Source: Paenibacillus sp. FSL R7-0273
GTDB lineage: Bacteria; Bacillota; Bacilli; Paenibacillales; Paenibacillaceae
Assembly: GCF_000758625.1 (NCBI RefSeq)
Contig: NZ_CP009283.1
Location: forward strand, 5,405,501 to 5,469,500
Direction: 5' to 3'
Length of the DNA: 64,000 nt
This document shows positions 52,869 to 61,518 of the stretch, piece by piece (position 1 is the first letter of the stretch; every line of letters starts with the position of its first letter). The notes beneath the pieces are model-generated. The model made no database searches. It saw nothing but the letters and a program-made list of their open reading frames with translations, and was not told where the DNA came from. The translations under genes and the position numbers were made by a program.

Positions 52869-53160
52869 AAAAGGAGCGTCATCCCGCCCCCAAAGGGGCG
52901 AGACGACGCTCGCGATACCACCCTAATTCATGCATGACGCACATCCTTAAGGGGAGTGAATACAGCACAATCTCAGTTCCGCACAAAATCCTGCTATGCG
53001 GGTCCGGGATAACGTCCGGCAGACGGCATAAACCTACTCACGAATGAATCGCTTCGGATCAGCTTCTAGGGGAAGATCTTCCGGTAAGGGTTGAACAATC
53101 GGCTCGCAGCACCGCCGACTCTCTGGAGAACACAACCTTATCGTACTTTGTCCCGTCATC
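52869..53160 (-). promoter_or_regulatory. T-box riboswitch leader (tRNA-Ile responsive, inferred)
   Basis: On the minus strand AGGGTGGTATCGCGAGCG (52907-52924) is a clear T-box, followed by the terminator AGCGTCGTCTCGCCCC-TTT-GGGGCGGGATGACGCT and CCTTTTG (52869-52910). Upstream are the stem-I-like region with GAGAGTCGGCGG and GCTGCGAGCCG and a possible ATC specifier in AGCTGATCCG (53056-53065). Uncharged tRNA-Ile should open the terminator and allow ileS expression. The specifier was not confirmed by folding. Confidence 0.85.
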
Positions 53161-53193
53161 GAATACATATAAACTTCACACAGATATGCTTTA

Positions 53194-53222
53194 GTTATAG
53201 ACGTTTTACGAAAAAATGTCAA
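53194..53222 (-). promoter_or_regulatory. Sigma-A promoter of the T-box/ileS transcript
   Basis: On the minus strand TTGACA (53217-53222) and TATAAC (53194-53199) are 17 bp apart, about 35-40 bases upstream of the T-box stem-I region. Confidence 0.8.
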
Positions 53223-53289
53223 CACCGCAGCCGCCTAACCGGCTTAATGCTCCATTTCCTGCTGTCCGTTTAACGCTGTCCGCTACAGC

Positions 53290-53775
53290 TCAGAGCAGAT
53301 TGTCACTGGTCTCACGGCTTTCGAGCGCGCTCCAGTCATCCTGAGAGAGCAGCTCCAGCTGAGCTTCCACCAGTGTCCGGAACCGGGTGCGGTAGATAGA
53401 AGCCTGCTTGCGCAGCTCTTCCGTTTCAATCGCAATTTTGCGGGATTTGGACAAGGCCTCGTTAATAATCCGGTCGGCGTTCTTCTCCGCTTCCTTGATG
53501 ATCAGCTGTGATTCCTTTTTGGAATTGTTCTTTACATCATCAGCCGCTTCCTGGGCGACAATGATGGTCTTAGACAAGCTTTCCTCAATGTTCACAAAAT
53601 GATCCAGACGCTCTTGAATGGACAAAAGCTGGTTTTGCAATTCTTTATTCTCGCGAATGACGCTTTCATAATCCTTAATAACCTGATCAAGAAACTCGTT
53701 AACCTCGTCCTCATCATAACCGCGGATTCTCCGGGAGAATTCCTTGTTATGTATATCGAGCGGCGTTAATGGCAT
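53290..53775 (-). CDS. divIVA: DivIVA-family cell-division/pole protein
   Basis: The 161-residue protein begins MPLTPLDIHNKEFSRRIRGYDEDEVNEFLDQVIKDYE, the membrane-curvature-binding N-terminal domain of DivIVA with the conserved F and R residues, followed by coiled coil up to about residue 140. It marks curved membrane at poles and septa and recruits division-site and sporulation partners. The start is ATG 53775, seven bases behind GGAGGT; an in-frame GTG lies inside that site. It comes just before ileS as in B. subtilis. Confidence 0.94.
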   Translation of the reverse strand: MPLTPLDIHNKEFSRRIRGYDEDEVNEFLDQVIKDYESVIRENKELQNQLLSIQERLDHFVNIEESLSKTIIVAQEAADDVKNNSKKESQLIIKEAEKNADRIINEALSKSRKIAIETEELRKQASIYRTRFRTLVEAQLELLSQDDWSALESRETSDNLL

Positions 53776-53924
53776 GCTGTGCACCTCCTGGAAATTTCGG
53801 ACCTTGCACGCCCCGGACTTTATTGTGCCCCGGTGACGCAGAAGAATAAAACTTTACTGCAATAAGAATCGAATCCCTAGAGATAATGAATTTCGACAAG
53901 CGCCTGCAGATTCCTGCCGGGGCT

Positions 53925-54707
53925 TTAGACAAATTTACCGACCCTGATCCGGTAGCGGTCTTTTTTCGTCAGGCCGCCTATCTCCAGCACCTTAAACCGG
54001 CCAAATCCTTGGATGGAGACCATGTCGCCATCCTTAAGCGCACAGGAAGGATCCTCTTCCACTTTCCAGTTGACCCGGACGCGTCCGGCTTTAATCGGAG
54101 CCAGTATTTTGCTCCGGCTAAGCCGCGTCACGTCCGCTGCAATTCCATCGAGCCGTAAAGAGGCTACTGTAATGTCCATTGTTTCAAGCTTAACACTGCT
54201 GCTGCGCAGCTCTGACAGAGGAAGGATCTCCGTGCTGACATTGACCCGGTGCACACCGGTCAGATTCATCGACAGATAATCGGCAATATCTGATGCCACG
54301 ACAACATGGCAGCCGTCCTCCAGCACGTGAATATCGCCGATCTTCCCTCTCTTTATCCCAAGCCCCAGGATAGCTCCCATATAGTCGCCATGCTCAAGGG
54401 TGAGAAATTTCTGCTCTCCGGAGGAGATGCTGAGAACCTTAAGCTCCATATCTTCTTCCGAAAGATCACGGTAATCAGGTGCCACCAGCGCCCGCTTCCG
54501 TTCAGCGCCTTCAGAGCCGCCTTCCCAGCAAACTGTCACATCAGGATGGCGGTTTACCAGCGTCTGCAGAATATAGCCCTGTCTGGGGTCAAGAAACTCG
54601 GTCAGCTTCACTTCATGATAATCTCCGGCATGACTGACCCATTCCCAGGCTTTATCCACAAATTGCCGCTCATCCGGATGAAAGTGTCCGTAAATTTCAT
54701 TTCTCAT
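53925..54707 (-). CDS. ylmH: S4-domain RNA-binding protein YlmH
   Basis: The 260-residue protein has an N-terminal mixed domain (FHPDERQFVDKAWEWVSHAGDYHEVKLTEFLDPRQ) and a C-terminal S4 domain (VASLRLDGIAADVTRLSRSKILAPIKAGRVRVNWKVEED, with GDMVSIQGFGRFKVLEIGG). YlmH binds stalled large-subunit complexes and helps rescue them alongside RqcH. It stands in the conserved ylmDEFGH run, three bases from ylmG. Confidence 0.92.
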   Translation of the reverse strand: MRNEIYGHFHPDERQFVDKAWEWVSHAGDYHEVKLTEFLDPRQGYILQTLVNRHPDVTVCWEGGSEGAERKRALVAPDYRDLSEEDMELKVLSISSGEQKFLTLEHGDYMGAILGLGIKRGKIGDIHVLEDGCHVVVASDIADYLSMNLTGVHRVNVSTEILPLSELRSSSVKLETMDITVASLRLDGIAADVTRLSRSKILAPIKAGRVRVNWKVEEDPSCALKDGDMVSIQGFGRFKVLEIGGLTKKDRYRIRVGKFV

Positions 54708-54710
54708 CGT

Positions 54711-54980
54711 TTAGCCGAAGATCATTGCCACGATGGAGTGAAGTCCTACTACAGCAAAGCGCAGCACGAACAATGCAATAATCGGGGAGATGTCCAGCGT
54801 TCCGAACAGCGGGGGAATAATCCGCCGGAACGGGCTCAAATAGGGTTCAACAAGCTTGCCGAGCAGCTCGCCGATGAAATTTTCACGCAGGTTAGGCAAC
54901 CAGGACATGAGAATGTATATAATGATCATGTAGTAGTAAATCTGAAATAGAATGTTAATAATGGAAGATATTTCGTTCAA
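54711..54980 (-). CDS. ylmG: YggT-family membrane protein YlmG
   Basis: The 89-residue protein has two membrane helices (IINILFQIYYYMIIIYILMSW; ISPIIALFVLRFAVVGLHSIV) around the family motif NPYLSPFRRIIPP (here VEPYLSPFRRIIPPLFGTLDISP). It probably takes part in membrane organisation at division; exact role unknown. Between sepF and ylmH, in the conserved order. Confidence 0.92.
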   Translation of the reverse strand: MNEISSIINILFQIYYYMIIIYILMSWLPNLRENFIGELLGKLVEPYLSPFRRIIPPLFGTLDISPIIALFVLRFAVVGLHSIVAMIFG

Positions 54981-54987
54981 AACCTGT

Positions 54988-55434
54988 TCACCTCATTTTG
55001 TTGTAATCTTGATCGTCTCCGAGGATTTCCGTAATGGATCCTTGAATTTCTACGGTATCCGGTGTGCACATAAATATATTGCCCCCAATCTTGGATATTC
55101 CTCCACCCAGGGCATAAACAGTTCCGCTCAGAAAATCAATAATCCGCATCGCCTGGTCGTTGCGCACACGCTGCAGGTTAATTACAACGGTGCGGTGGGA
55201 ACGCAGGTGATCCGCAATTTCCTGGGCCTCCTCATAGGAGCGCGGCTCATACAGTACCACCTTCACATTTTTTTGCGAATGGATACTGACGACGTTAGCC
55301 CGCTGGTTTTTGCGGGTTTCTACAGGGGCCGGCTCATACTCCTCTTCATCACGGGTAATCTGTTCCCGTTCCACAACTTCCTCTTCCTCCTGCAAGCCCA
55401 AAAAATTCATAAACCGGTTCATCACGCCCATCAA
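54988..55434 (-). CDS. sepF: Cell-division protein SepF
   Basis: The 148-residue protein has an N-terminal amphipathic membrane-targeting helix ([13 protein letters not shown]), an acidic linker, and the C-terminal DUF552 domain ([59 protein letters not shown]). It forms rings that arrange FtsZ filaments and anchor them to the membrane. Its start overlaps the stop of ylmE by four bases. Confidence 0.95.
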   Translation of the reverse strand: MMGVMNRFMNFLGLQEEEEVVEREQITRDEEEYEPAPVETRKNQRANVVSIHSQKNVKVVLYEPRSYEEAQEIADHLRSHRTVVINLQRVRNDQAMRIIDFLSGTVYALGGGISKIGGNIFMCTPDTVEIQGSITEILGDDQDYNKMR

Positions 55435-56129
55435 GCTCCCTCCTCGTGACCTACTAATACCGTACCCAGGCGTACCCGGGTGGCTCCTTCCTCTATCGCC
55501 ACTTCAAAATCATTCGACATTCCCATCGACAGCTCTTGTATAGGCTCAGGTGTCAAGGCCAGCAGATTCAGCTCATCACGCAGCTTCCTGAGTCCGCGGA
55601 ACACGGGACGGGTAAGCTCCGGATCTTCTTCATGAGGCGCCATGGTCATCAGCCCGATAACCTTTATCCGGTCAAGCGGAGCAATTTCCCGCAGAAATTC
55701 CGGTACAGCTTCAGGCGGCAGACCAAACTTCGTATCTTCTCCGGATATATTAACCTGAAGGAATACCTTCACGTCTATTCCGGCGGCACCGGCTTTTTTC
55801 TGCAATTCGCGCGCCAGCGATAACCGGTCCAGAGAATGTATATATTCAAATTTGCCGATAACGTCCTTAACCTTATTGGTCTGCAGATGACCGATAAAAT
55901 GCCAGGTTCCTTTGTCTCCAAGCGCCTTCCACTTATGCTCGGCATCCTGCCAGCGGCTTTCGGCGATCTCTCCGAGGCCTGCCTCAAATACTTCAGCCAC
56001 CGTGTTCAGCGATACATATTTCGTCACTGCGATAACCTTGACGTCGTTTACATCCCGGCCGCTTGCCGCGCAGGCGCGTGCTACACGTTCCTCTACAGCG
56101 GCTTTTCTTTCCAGCAGTGTCAAACCCAA
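55431..56129 (-). CDS. ylmE: PLP-homeostasis protein (YggS/YlmE family)
   Basis: The 232-residue single-domain TIM-barrel protein carries PLP on Lys in [13 protein letters not shown] (about residue 35). [23 protein letters not shown] and [23 protein letters not shown] complete the family pattern. It maintains pyridoxal phosphate balance and has no catalytic activity of its own. It sits two bases downstream of pgeF. Confidence 0.94.
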   Translation of the reverse strand: MGLTLLERKAAVEERVARACAASGRDVNDVKVIAVTKYVSLNTVAEVFEAGLGEIAESRWQDAEHKWKALGDKGTWHFIGHLQTNKVKDVIGKFEYIHSLDRLSLARELQKKAGAAGIDVKVFLQVNISGEDTKFGLPPEAVPEFLREIAPLDRIKVIGLMTMAPHEEDPELTRPVFRGLRKLRDELNLLALTPEPIQELSMGMSNDFEVAIEEGATRVRLGTVLVGHEEGA

Positions 56130-56131
56130 CT

Positions 56132-56986
56132 TCAGCTCTCCTTTATTCCGATCCAGCTCGTCATTCTTCCTGTTACGCCCTGTTCCTTGCGGTATGAAAA
56201 GAACAGATCAGGATTACAGCTTGTACACCATGTTGTACATTCGATATGAGTCGGCAAAATTCCTGCTTTAATCATAATGCGTCGGTTCATTTCTTTCAAG
56301 TTCAGCATACTTTTGTCCCTGTCACTCTGCGAAATATTGTATAACGGCGCTGCAGCATCCAATGAAGCAGGCTCAGGCAGCGTCTGCTCAAGCGCACGGA
56401 CATGCTTCATCACGTACTCATCCACCTCATAGCAGCATTCTCCGATTGACGGGCCTATAGCTGCTGTAATATCGCCTGGGCGGCTTCCGTATATCTCCAC
56501 CATTTTGCTGACCATAGCTCCGGCAATTTCTCCGACTGTGCCTTTCCAACCGGCATGGGCCAGTCCTGCCGCACGCTTCACAGGATCATAGAAGTACAGC
56601 GGCACACAATCCGCATAAAAGGAGGTAAGCAGCACTCCAGGCACGTTTGTGAGCAGCCCGTCTGTAGACTGAAAAGCAGATGTCCTGTCCCGGCTGCCGC
56701 GCCCGCGCTTTGCTGAAGTAACGGCCTCTATATGGGTTCCGTGAGTCTGCTCCCCGCAGGTCCAGTCCTCCAGGCTAAAGCCCAGACTGCCTGCAAGCCT
56801 GCTGCGGTTAGCAAGCACAGCCTCCGGATCATCGCCGACATGAAAAGCACAGTTGAAGCTGTCATAAGGCGCCTTGCCTGTTCCGCCCTGTCTTCCCGTA
56901 AATCCGGCAGTGATTCCGGAATGCTTCAGCCACGGTTCCAGCTGCAGCCGTACGGGCAGCTCCTTCATTTGAATAAACGGTTCCAT
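56132..56986 (-). CDS. pgeF: Peptidoglycan editing factor PgeF (YlmD, polyphenol-oxidase/laccase-like)
   Basis: The 284-residue protein of the DUF152/CNF1-YfiH family has its metal/active residues in GEQTHGTHIEAV (His), FYADCVPLYFYDP (Cys) and AHAGWKGTVGEIA (His). The family corrects mis-incorporated serine in peptidoglycan precursors and shows purine-nucleoside or phenol oxidase activity in vitro. ATG 56986 follows GGAGGTGAGAGG. The 124-base gap to ymxH is the largest in this block. Confidence 0.92.
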   Translation of the reverse strand: MEPFIQMKELPVRLQLEPWLKHSGITAGFTGRQGGTGKAPYDSFNCAFHVGDDPEAVLANRSRLAGSLGFSLEDWTCGEQTHGTHIEAVTSAKRGRGSRDRTSAFQSTDGLLTNVPGVLLTSFYADCVPLYFYDPVKRAAGLAHAGWKGTVGEIAGAMVSKMVEIYGSRPGDITAAIGPSIGECCYEVDEYVMKHVRALEQTLPEPASLDAAAPLYNISQSDRDKSMLNLKEMNRRIMIKAGILPTHIECTTWCTSCNPDLFFSYRKEQGVTGRMTSWIGIKES

Positions 56987-57110
56987 CCTCTCACCTCCGC
57001 TTAAGTGTACCCTACAATGCGAGGCCAGGTCTACGAGGCTTGCTCAGGGACTGGACAGATATATCCTTCTCAAGCTCTTTACCACAAACGGTAAAAAAAG
57101 ACGCACCTGA

Positions 57111-57455
57111 TTAATAAGTGCGCCGTTCACTGCGGTCCCCCCGCTCCAGATACATCGTTTCACGCTCTTCCTGGCCCTGCGGGAGCCTGGCCTCCTCCAT
57201 TTTGACAAGAACAACATCCGCACCGATCTTGACGATATTACGCCACGGAATAATGAGATCCGTACCGCCGCCGAACAGCCCCATAAAGCGGGTGAAGCCG
57301 GGAATGATAATCGCATCGATTACCCCTCGGCGCAGGTCCAGCTCAAGATCGCTGATCTGCCCCAGCCGTCTTCCGTCCACAATATTGATGACATCCTTGG
57401 TCTGGAAATCGGAGATTTTCATTTTTTTTCCTGCATTAAAGGACTCGTCGTTCAT
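57111..57455 (-). CDS. ymxH: YlmC/YmxH-family sporulation protein (PRC-barrel)
   Basis: The 114-residue protein contains a PRC-barrel: KISDFQTKDVINIVDGRRLGQISDLELDLRRGVIDAIIIPG, then DLIIPWRNIVKIGADVVLVKM. YlmC/YmxH proteins are conserved next to sigG in spore formers; function unclear. A charged tail ERETMYLERGDRSERRTY extends beyond the barrel. The start is ATG 57455, behind AGGGGTGACAGG. Confidence 0.88.
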   Translation of the reverse strand: MNDESFNAGKKMKISDFQTKDVINIVDGRRLGQISDLELDLRRGVIDAIIIPGFTRFMGLFGGGTDLIIPWRNIVKIGADVVLVKMEEARLPQGQEERETMYLERGDRSERRTY

Positions 57456-57549
57456 CCTGTCACCCCTGTACAATCCGGCTTATAGCTGAGTATATGTACC
57501 ACAGGCTTGTCAACATGCAGGAATAATTGGAGCCCGTTATGCATTGCAT

Positions 57550-57602
57550 TATAAAAGGGTATCCTTCCGGCCGCCGAAGCACACCGGATACGGATACCCT
57601 TC
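57550..57602 (-). terminator. Terminator of sigG
   Basis: AAGGGTATCC and GGATACCCTT form a 10-bp stem around a second inner dyad (TCCGG...CCGGA). On the minus strand it is followed by TTTATAATGC. It lies just after the sigG stop. Confidence 0.75.
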
Positions 57603-57617
57603 TTGTCATTGTCAGCT

Positions 57618-58400
57618 TTAAGACTTTACATGCTTCTGCATCTGCTGGATGGCCGACTTCTCAAGCCGTGACACCTGGGCCTGTGAAATACCGATCTCAT
57701 CCGCTACCTCCATCTGGGTTTTACCTTCGAAGAAGCGCATGGACAAAATCCGCTTCTCACGCTGCCCCAGCTTCCGCATCGCTTCACGCAGGGCAATCTC
57801 TTCAATCCACGATACATCCTTGTTTTTGTCATCACTGATCTGATCCATGACATAGATCGGGTCTCCCCCGTCATGATAGATCGGCTCGAACAAGGACACC
57901 GGATCCTGGATAGCATCCAGTGCGAATACAACATCCTCTTTCGGTACGCCGAGCGCCTGGGAAATTTCAAAGATCGTCGGCTCCCGTGAATTCTGGTTGG
58001 TCAGGCTGTCACGGACCTGAAGCGCCTTGTAGGCAATGTCCCGCAGCGAACGCGAAACTCTGATCGGATTGTTGTCTCTGAGGTACCTGCGGATTTCACC
58101 GATAATCATCGGCACCGCATAGGTGGAAAACTTTACATTTTGCGATAAATCAAAATTATCGATGGCTTTCATCAGACCGATGCAGCCTACCTGGAACAGA
58201 TCGTCAACGAACTCTCCCCGATTGTTGAACCTTTGAATAACGCTAAGAACAAGTCTAAGGTTACCGTTAACCAATTTCTCTCTGGCGGATCGCTCGCCCT
58301 GCTGCTGTAGCGAAGTGAACAGCTCCCGCATTTCCACGTTCGTAAGAACGGGCAGCTTCGAAGTGTCCACTCCGCAAATCTCGACTTTGTTTCGGGTCAT
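57618..58400 (-). CDS. sigG: Sporulation sigma factor SigG
   Basis: The 260-residue sigma factor has the N-terminus KVEICGVDTSKLPVLTN, which contains the SpoIIAB/Gin-contact segment, then region 2 (RLVLSVIQRFNNRGEFVDDLFQVGCIGLMKAIDNFD), region 3 and region 4 (MRFFEGKTQMEVADEIGISQAQVSRLEKSAI). It directs late forespore transcription. It is adjacent to sigE, as in all Bacillales. AGGAGG (GGGAGGTAAATC) precedes ATG 58400. Confidence 0.97.
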   Translation of the reverse strand: MTRNKVEICGVDTSKLPVLTNVEMRELFTSLQQQGERSAREKLVNGNLRLVLSVIQRFNNRGEFVDDLFQVGCIGLMKAIDNFDLSQNVKFSTYAVPMIIGEIRRYLRDNNPIRVSRSLRDIAYKALQVRDSLTNQNSREPTIFEISQALGVPKEDVVFALDAIQDPVSLFEPIYHDGGDPIYVMDQISDDKNKDVSWIEEIALREAMRKLGQREKRILSMRFFEGKTQMEVADEIGISQAQVSRLEKSAIQQMQKHVKS

Positions 58401-58476
58401 GATGATTTACCTCCCAAGGAGAAACATTACTGTACATTATCTCCCCGGTCCGGCATTTTATTCCTTGCTTTTTAAG

Positions 58477-59196
58477 TCACACCATCTTATTGAATTCCTT
58501 GCGCAGCCGCTTGATAATTCTCTTTTCCAGACGCGAGATGTAAGATTGCGAGATTCCCAGCAGATCGGCAACATCCTTCTGGGTTTTCTCTTCACCACCC
58601 CGCAGCCCGAATCTCAGCTCCATAATCAGCCGCTCCCGCTCGCTGAGCTTCTCCAGCGCCTTCTGCAGCAGCTTGCGGTCTACCTGCTCCTCAATATTCC
58701 GGTAAATGGTATCATTTTCAGTCCCCAGCACATCGGAGAGCAGCAGCTCGTTGCCGTCCCAGTCAATATTCAGCGGCTCATCAAAGGACACCTCGCTGCG
58801 CGTCTTGCTGTTGCGCCGCAGATACATCAGGATCTCATTTTCAATGCAGCGCGAGGCGTAGGTAGCCAGCTTGATTTTTTTTTCAGGATCAAATGTATTT
58901 ACGGCTTTAATCAGCCCTATGGCACCGATGGAGACAAGATCCTCAATATTGATGCCCGTGTTCTCAAATTTGCGGGCAATATACACCACCAGACGCAGAT
59001 TGCGTTCAATCAGCATGGCTCTGACTGCCGCATCCCCTGTAGAGAGCCGCTGCAGCAGGTATTCCTCTTCTTCCCTTGTCAAAGGCGGAGGCAGTGCCTC
59101 ACTTCCCCCGATATAATAGATTTCCTGGCTTTTTAGCCCCATCAGAAACAGCATCCGATAGTACTGGAGCTGCAGCGCAAGCTTCCATTTGACCAT
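58477..59196 (-). CDS. sigE: Sporulation sigma factor SigE (pro-form)
   Basis: The 239-residue protein has an N-terminal pro-sequence ([24 protein letters not shown]) that ties it to the membrane until SpoIIGA cleaves it before [14 protein letters not shown]. Regions 2-4 are nearly identical in pattern to B. subtilis SigE ([46 protein letters not shown]). It controls the early mother-cell programme. The start is ATG 59196 behind GGAGGAGGAG; the frame to 59301 is an artefact. Confidence 0.97.
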   Translation of the reverse strand: MVKWKLALQLQYYRMLFLMGLKSQEIYYIGGSEALPPPLTREEEEYLLQRLSTGDAAVRAMLIERNLRLVVYIARKFENTGINIEDLVSIGAIGLIKAVNTFDPEKKIKLATYASRCIENEILMYLRRNSKTRSEVSFDEPLNIDWDGNELLLSDVLGTENDTIYRNIEEQVDRKLLQKALEKLSERERLIMELRFGLRGGEEKTQKDVADLLGISQSYISRLEKRIIKRLRKEFNKMV

Positions 59197-59294
59197 TATT
59201 GTCTCCTCCTCCAAGAAGTGCACAGTTACCCCGGATGTCCTTAACCATCCTCTTGGGGTGATCCAAGCAGAAACGGCTTTACCGTCCTGTCTTT

Positions 59295-60242
59295 TCAACA
59301 AGGCACTGCAGCTTCAGCCGCGTGCTCTTTTTGGGCCAGGTCAGGGTGTATGACCGCCCGGTACGCGCCGTCTCCCGACAGTGTCCCGCCATCCAGCCCG
59401 ATGAGCACTCTTTTACTGCAGAAGCTATCCTCACCAAGCTTTATTTTCACAAGATCCGGCTTCAGTGCGAGCATAAAGGCTGCCCCGCGGTTTACGCCCC
59501 GGTAAGGGACAAGCCGCAACCTGTCTTGCCAGGCAAAAGACTGCCCGTCCGTCTCCAGCAGAAGCTGGTCCGCACTCATCTGGGTCAGCTTACCCTTCCA
59601 CGAAGCCGGCAGGTGCCCATCCCAGAGCGAAGCCTCCATCACCATAACCGGAATCCGGGTCAGGGGATCATTCAGCCGGTTCCCTGTGTCCAGCAGGCCC
59701 TGGCATACCACGCTCACACCTTCTATCTCCACCGTCACCTCACCTATATAGGATTCCAGCTGTTCTCTGCGGACCCGTGAAGAATGGATCAGCTTAAAGA
59801 GCAGCAGCACGACCGGGAGCATGGCGAGCACGAACCAGAATCCGATTTTCAGCCGGTGGGCTTGGCCCCCTGTACTGGTAAACAGGATACCGTTCCAGAT
59901 GTCCCCTGAGCTCTGCAGCAGGTAATGGATTCCCAGAATACCGCCGGCCGCCGTAAAATTGATGACGTAAAAGGCTCCCAGTGCACGCAGATACCCCTGC
60001 AGGCTGCTGTACCCGAAGGCGATCAGCAGCATCAGCACCGACAATCCGAACTTAATCAGAAAGGTATAAAGAAAAGAAAGCTCCGGAACGAACATCATCA
60101 CCACATACAATGCGCCAACCAGCGCGGAGAGAAACAGCCTCCACCAGGCGATCTTTACCTTGACCAGCCAGCCTGTCAGCCATATGAGCACTCCGTCGAT
60201 CAGCAGATTGGCAGCGAAAATCAAGTCGATGTAAACTACCAC
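59295..60242 (-). CDS. spoIIGA: Pro-SigE-processing aspartic protease SpoIIGA
   Basis: The protein has about 315 residues with five membrane helices in its first half and a cytoplasmic aspartic-protease-like domain. The catalytic Asp is in [16 protein letters not shown], with the partner strand [22 protein letters not shown]. It cleaves pro-SigE after a signal from SpoIIR in the forespore. GTG 60242, six bases behind AGGTG, is the chosen start; GTG 60251 is possible. sigE begins 98 bases downstream. Confidence 0.93.
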   Translation of the reverse strand: MVVYIDLIFAANLLIDGVLIWLTGWLVKVKIAWWRLFLSALVGALYVVMMFVPELSFLYTFLIKFGLSVLMLLIAFGYSSLQGYLRALGAFYVINFTAAGGILGIHYLLQSSGDIWNGILFTSTGGQAHRLKIGFWFVLAMLPVVLLLFKLIHSSRVRREQLESYIGEVTVEIEGVSVVCQGLLDTGNRLNDPLTRIPVMVMEASLWDGHLPASWKGKLTQMSADQLLLETDGQSFAWQDRLRLVPYRGVNRGAAFMLALKPDLVKIKLGEDSFCSKRVLIGLDGGTLSGDGAYRAVIHPDLAQKEHAAEAAVPC

Positions 60243-60314
60243 TATTTTCACCTGCCTAAGAGCCGCTATCCTGCCGAAAGAATAGAGCAGGCTCTCTTTT
60301 TAGACGATAAGATT

Positions 60315-60381
60315 AGTATAGAAACTCCGGCTTTCAAAGTCTGTCTAAACATGGGGGGCGTTCAGGAGGTTTTTTTGTCGA
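60315..60381 (-). promoter_or_regulatory. spoIIG-type promoter with Spo0A-like boxes
   Basis: On the minus strand TAGACA (60342-60347) and TATACT (60315-60320) are 21 bp apart, a wide spacing like the known 22 bp of the Spo0A-activated spoIIG promoter of B. subtilis. TGTCTAA (plus strand, 60342-60348) overlaps the -35 and TGTCGAG (60376-60382) lies upstream; both resemble the 0A box TGTCGAA with one mismatch. Confidence 0.6.
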
Positions 60382-60417
60382 GATATAGCCGTGGAGGGTC
60401 TTGTATTCCTATAAAAG

Positions 60418-60445
60418 AAAAACCAGCCCGGGAAGGGCTGGTTCG
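60418..60445 (-). terminator. Terminator of the Rpn-family gene
   Basis: On the minus strand AACCAGCCC-TTCCC-GGGCTGGTT is followed by TTTCTTTT, 13 bases after the stop at 60458. Confidence 0.85.
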
Positions 60446-60457
60446 TATATCCATTGT

Positions 60458-61402
60458 TTAATTCAAAAGCCTGATATCCTCTTCTGTAAGTCCGGTTGCA
60501 GCTTGGACCGCCTGGAGGCTAAGCCCCATCCGGAGTAAATTTGCAGCAATCTCCAGCTTGGCTTCCCGCATACCTTCTTGAAGGCCCTCTTCTTTGCCTT
60601 CTTTAATACCTTCTTTAATACCTTCTTTAATGCCTTCTTTAATGCCTTCTTCTATTCCAGCTTTTCTGCCTTCCTCCAAGCCCTTGGCAAAGCCTTCCCT
60701 TTGCGCACCATCCCTTTGCGAGGCCTCATCATGCAGAAACTTCTGACGGTCTTCATATCTGCGCCGGGCTTCGGGATTCTGGCTCAGGTATTCCAGCGTC
60801 TCCATCGCTTTTTGCAGTGCCGGTTCATTCATCTTCAGTACCTCCCAGTTCTCATTGTCTTTTCCCTTCAGAAACAGCAGCCAGTTCACCAGCCCTTCTT
60901 CTCCGGGTACAGCCGGCTTCTTCAGCTTGGGCAACTCGAGAAAATGAATTTCTATATCATCGATAAGCGGCGCACCGCTGCTGTCCTCCCGCAGATGAAA
61001 AACACTATGGGTGTGTTCATTCGGCAGCACATTATAGTTTAATATATTGATCGTGATACACTTCTTAAGCTCCGTGTACCGCCCGCCGGTCTGCAGCTGG
61101 CTCGCATAACGCTTACTCCAGTAGTAAAGCGTCCGCTTTTCCATATCATATTGGTTAAACAATTGCATTTCAATATTAATCAGCCTGCCGTCAACCGTCC
61201 TCGCCCAGATATCAAATATGGACTGCTTGTCTCCCGGATCATCTTTATCTGTGTAGGGGTTCAGCAATACCACTTCATCCAAAGGGGCAGTTCCCGCATC
61301 CTGCAGAACACGGTTCAGAAAAGCCAGCAGAACATCCTTATTAGTCTCACTTGCAAATATTCTCTTAAAAACAAAGTCTACCCGGGGGTCAAGCAATTCC
61401 AT
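60458..61402 (-). CDS. Rpn-family recombination-promoting nuclease/putative transposase
   Basis: The 314-residue protein of the PD-(D/E)xK Rpn (YhgA-like) family starts LLDPRVDFVFKRIFASETNKDVLLAFLN. Its active site is DKQSIFDIWARTVDGRLINIEMQ (D...ExQ), followed by the typical YYWSKRYASQLQTGGRY. The C-terminal part holds a run of four GIKE units (coded by 12-bp DNA repeats at 60599-60646) and LRMGLSLQAVQAATGLTEEDI. Rpn proteins nick DNA and promote RecA-independent recombination; they move often. It interrupts the usual ftsZ-spoIIGA order. ATG 61402 is behind GGGAGTGGTGG. Confidence 0.9.
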   Translation of the reverse strand: MELLDPRVDFVFKRIFASETNKDVLLAFLNRVLQDAGTAPLDEVVLLNPYTDKDDPGDKQSIFDIWARTVDGRLINIEMQLFNQYDMEKRTLYYWSKRYASQLQTGGRYTELKKCITINILNYNVLPNEHTHSVFHLREDSSGAPLIDDIEIHFLELPKLKKPAVPGEEGLVNWLLFLKGKDNENWEVLKMNEPALQKAMETLEYLSQNPEARRRYEDRQKFLHDEASQRDGAQREGFAKGLEEGRKAGIEEGIKEGIKEGIKEGIKEGKEEGLQEGMREAKLEIAANLLRMGLSLQAVQAATGLTEEDIRLLN

Positions 61403-61446
61403 ACTGTCCACCACTCCCGTTATCCGTATTATATCAGCTGAAAAGC

Positions 61447-61496
61447 AAAAAAACACCGCATCTCCACAGTCTCATGACTGAGGGATACGGTGCTTC
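61447..61496 (-). terminator. Terminator of ftsAZ
   Basis: On the minus strand GCACCGTATC-loop-GATGCGGTGT (with an inner CAGTCATGAGACTG dyad) is followed by TTTTTTTGC, about 20 bases after the ftsZ stop. Confidence 0.85.
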
Positions 61497-61518
61497 CGTA
61501 AAATGCTATTTAGGTATA

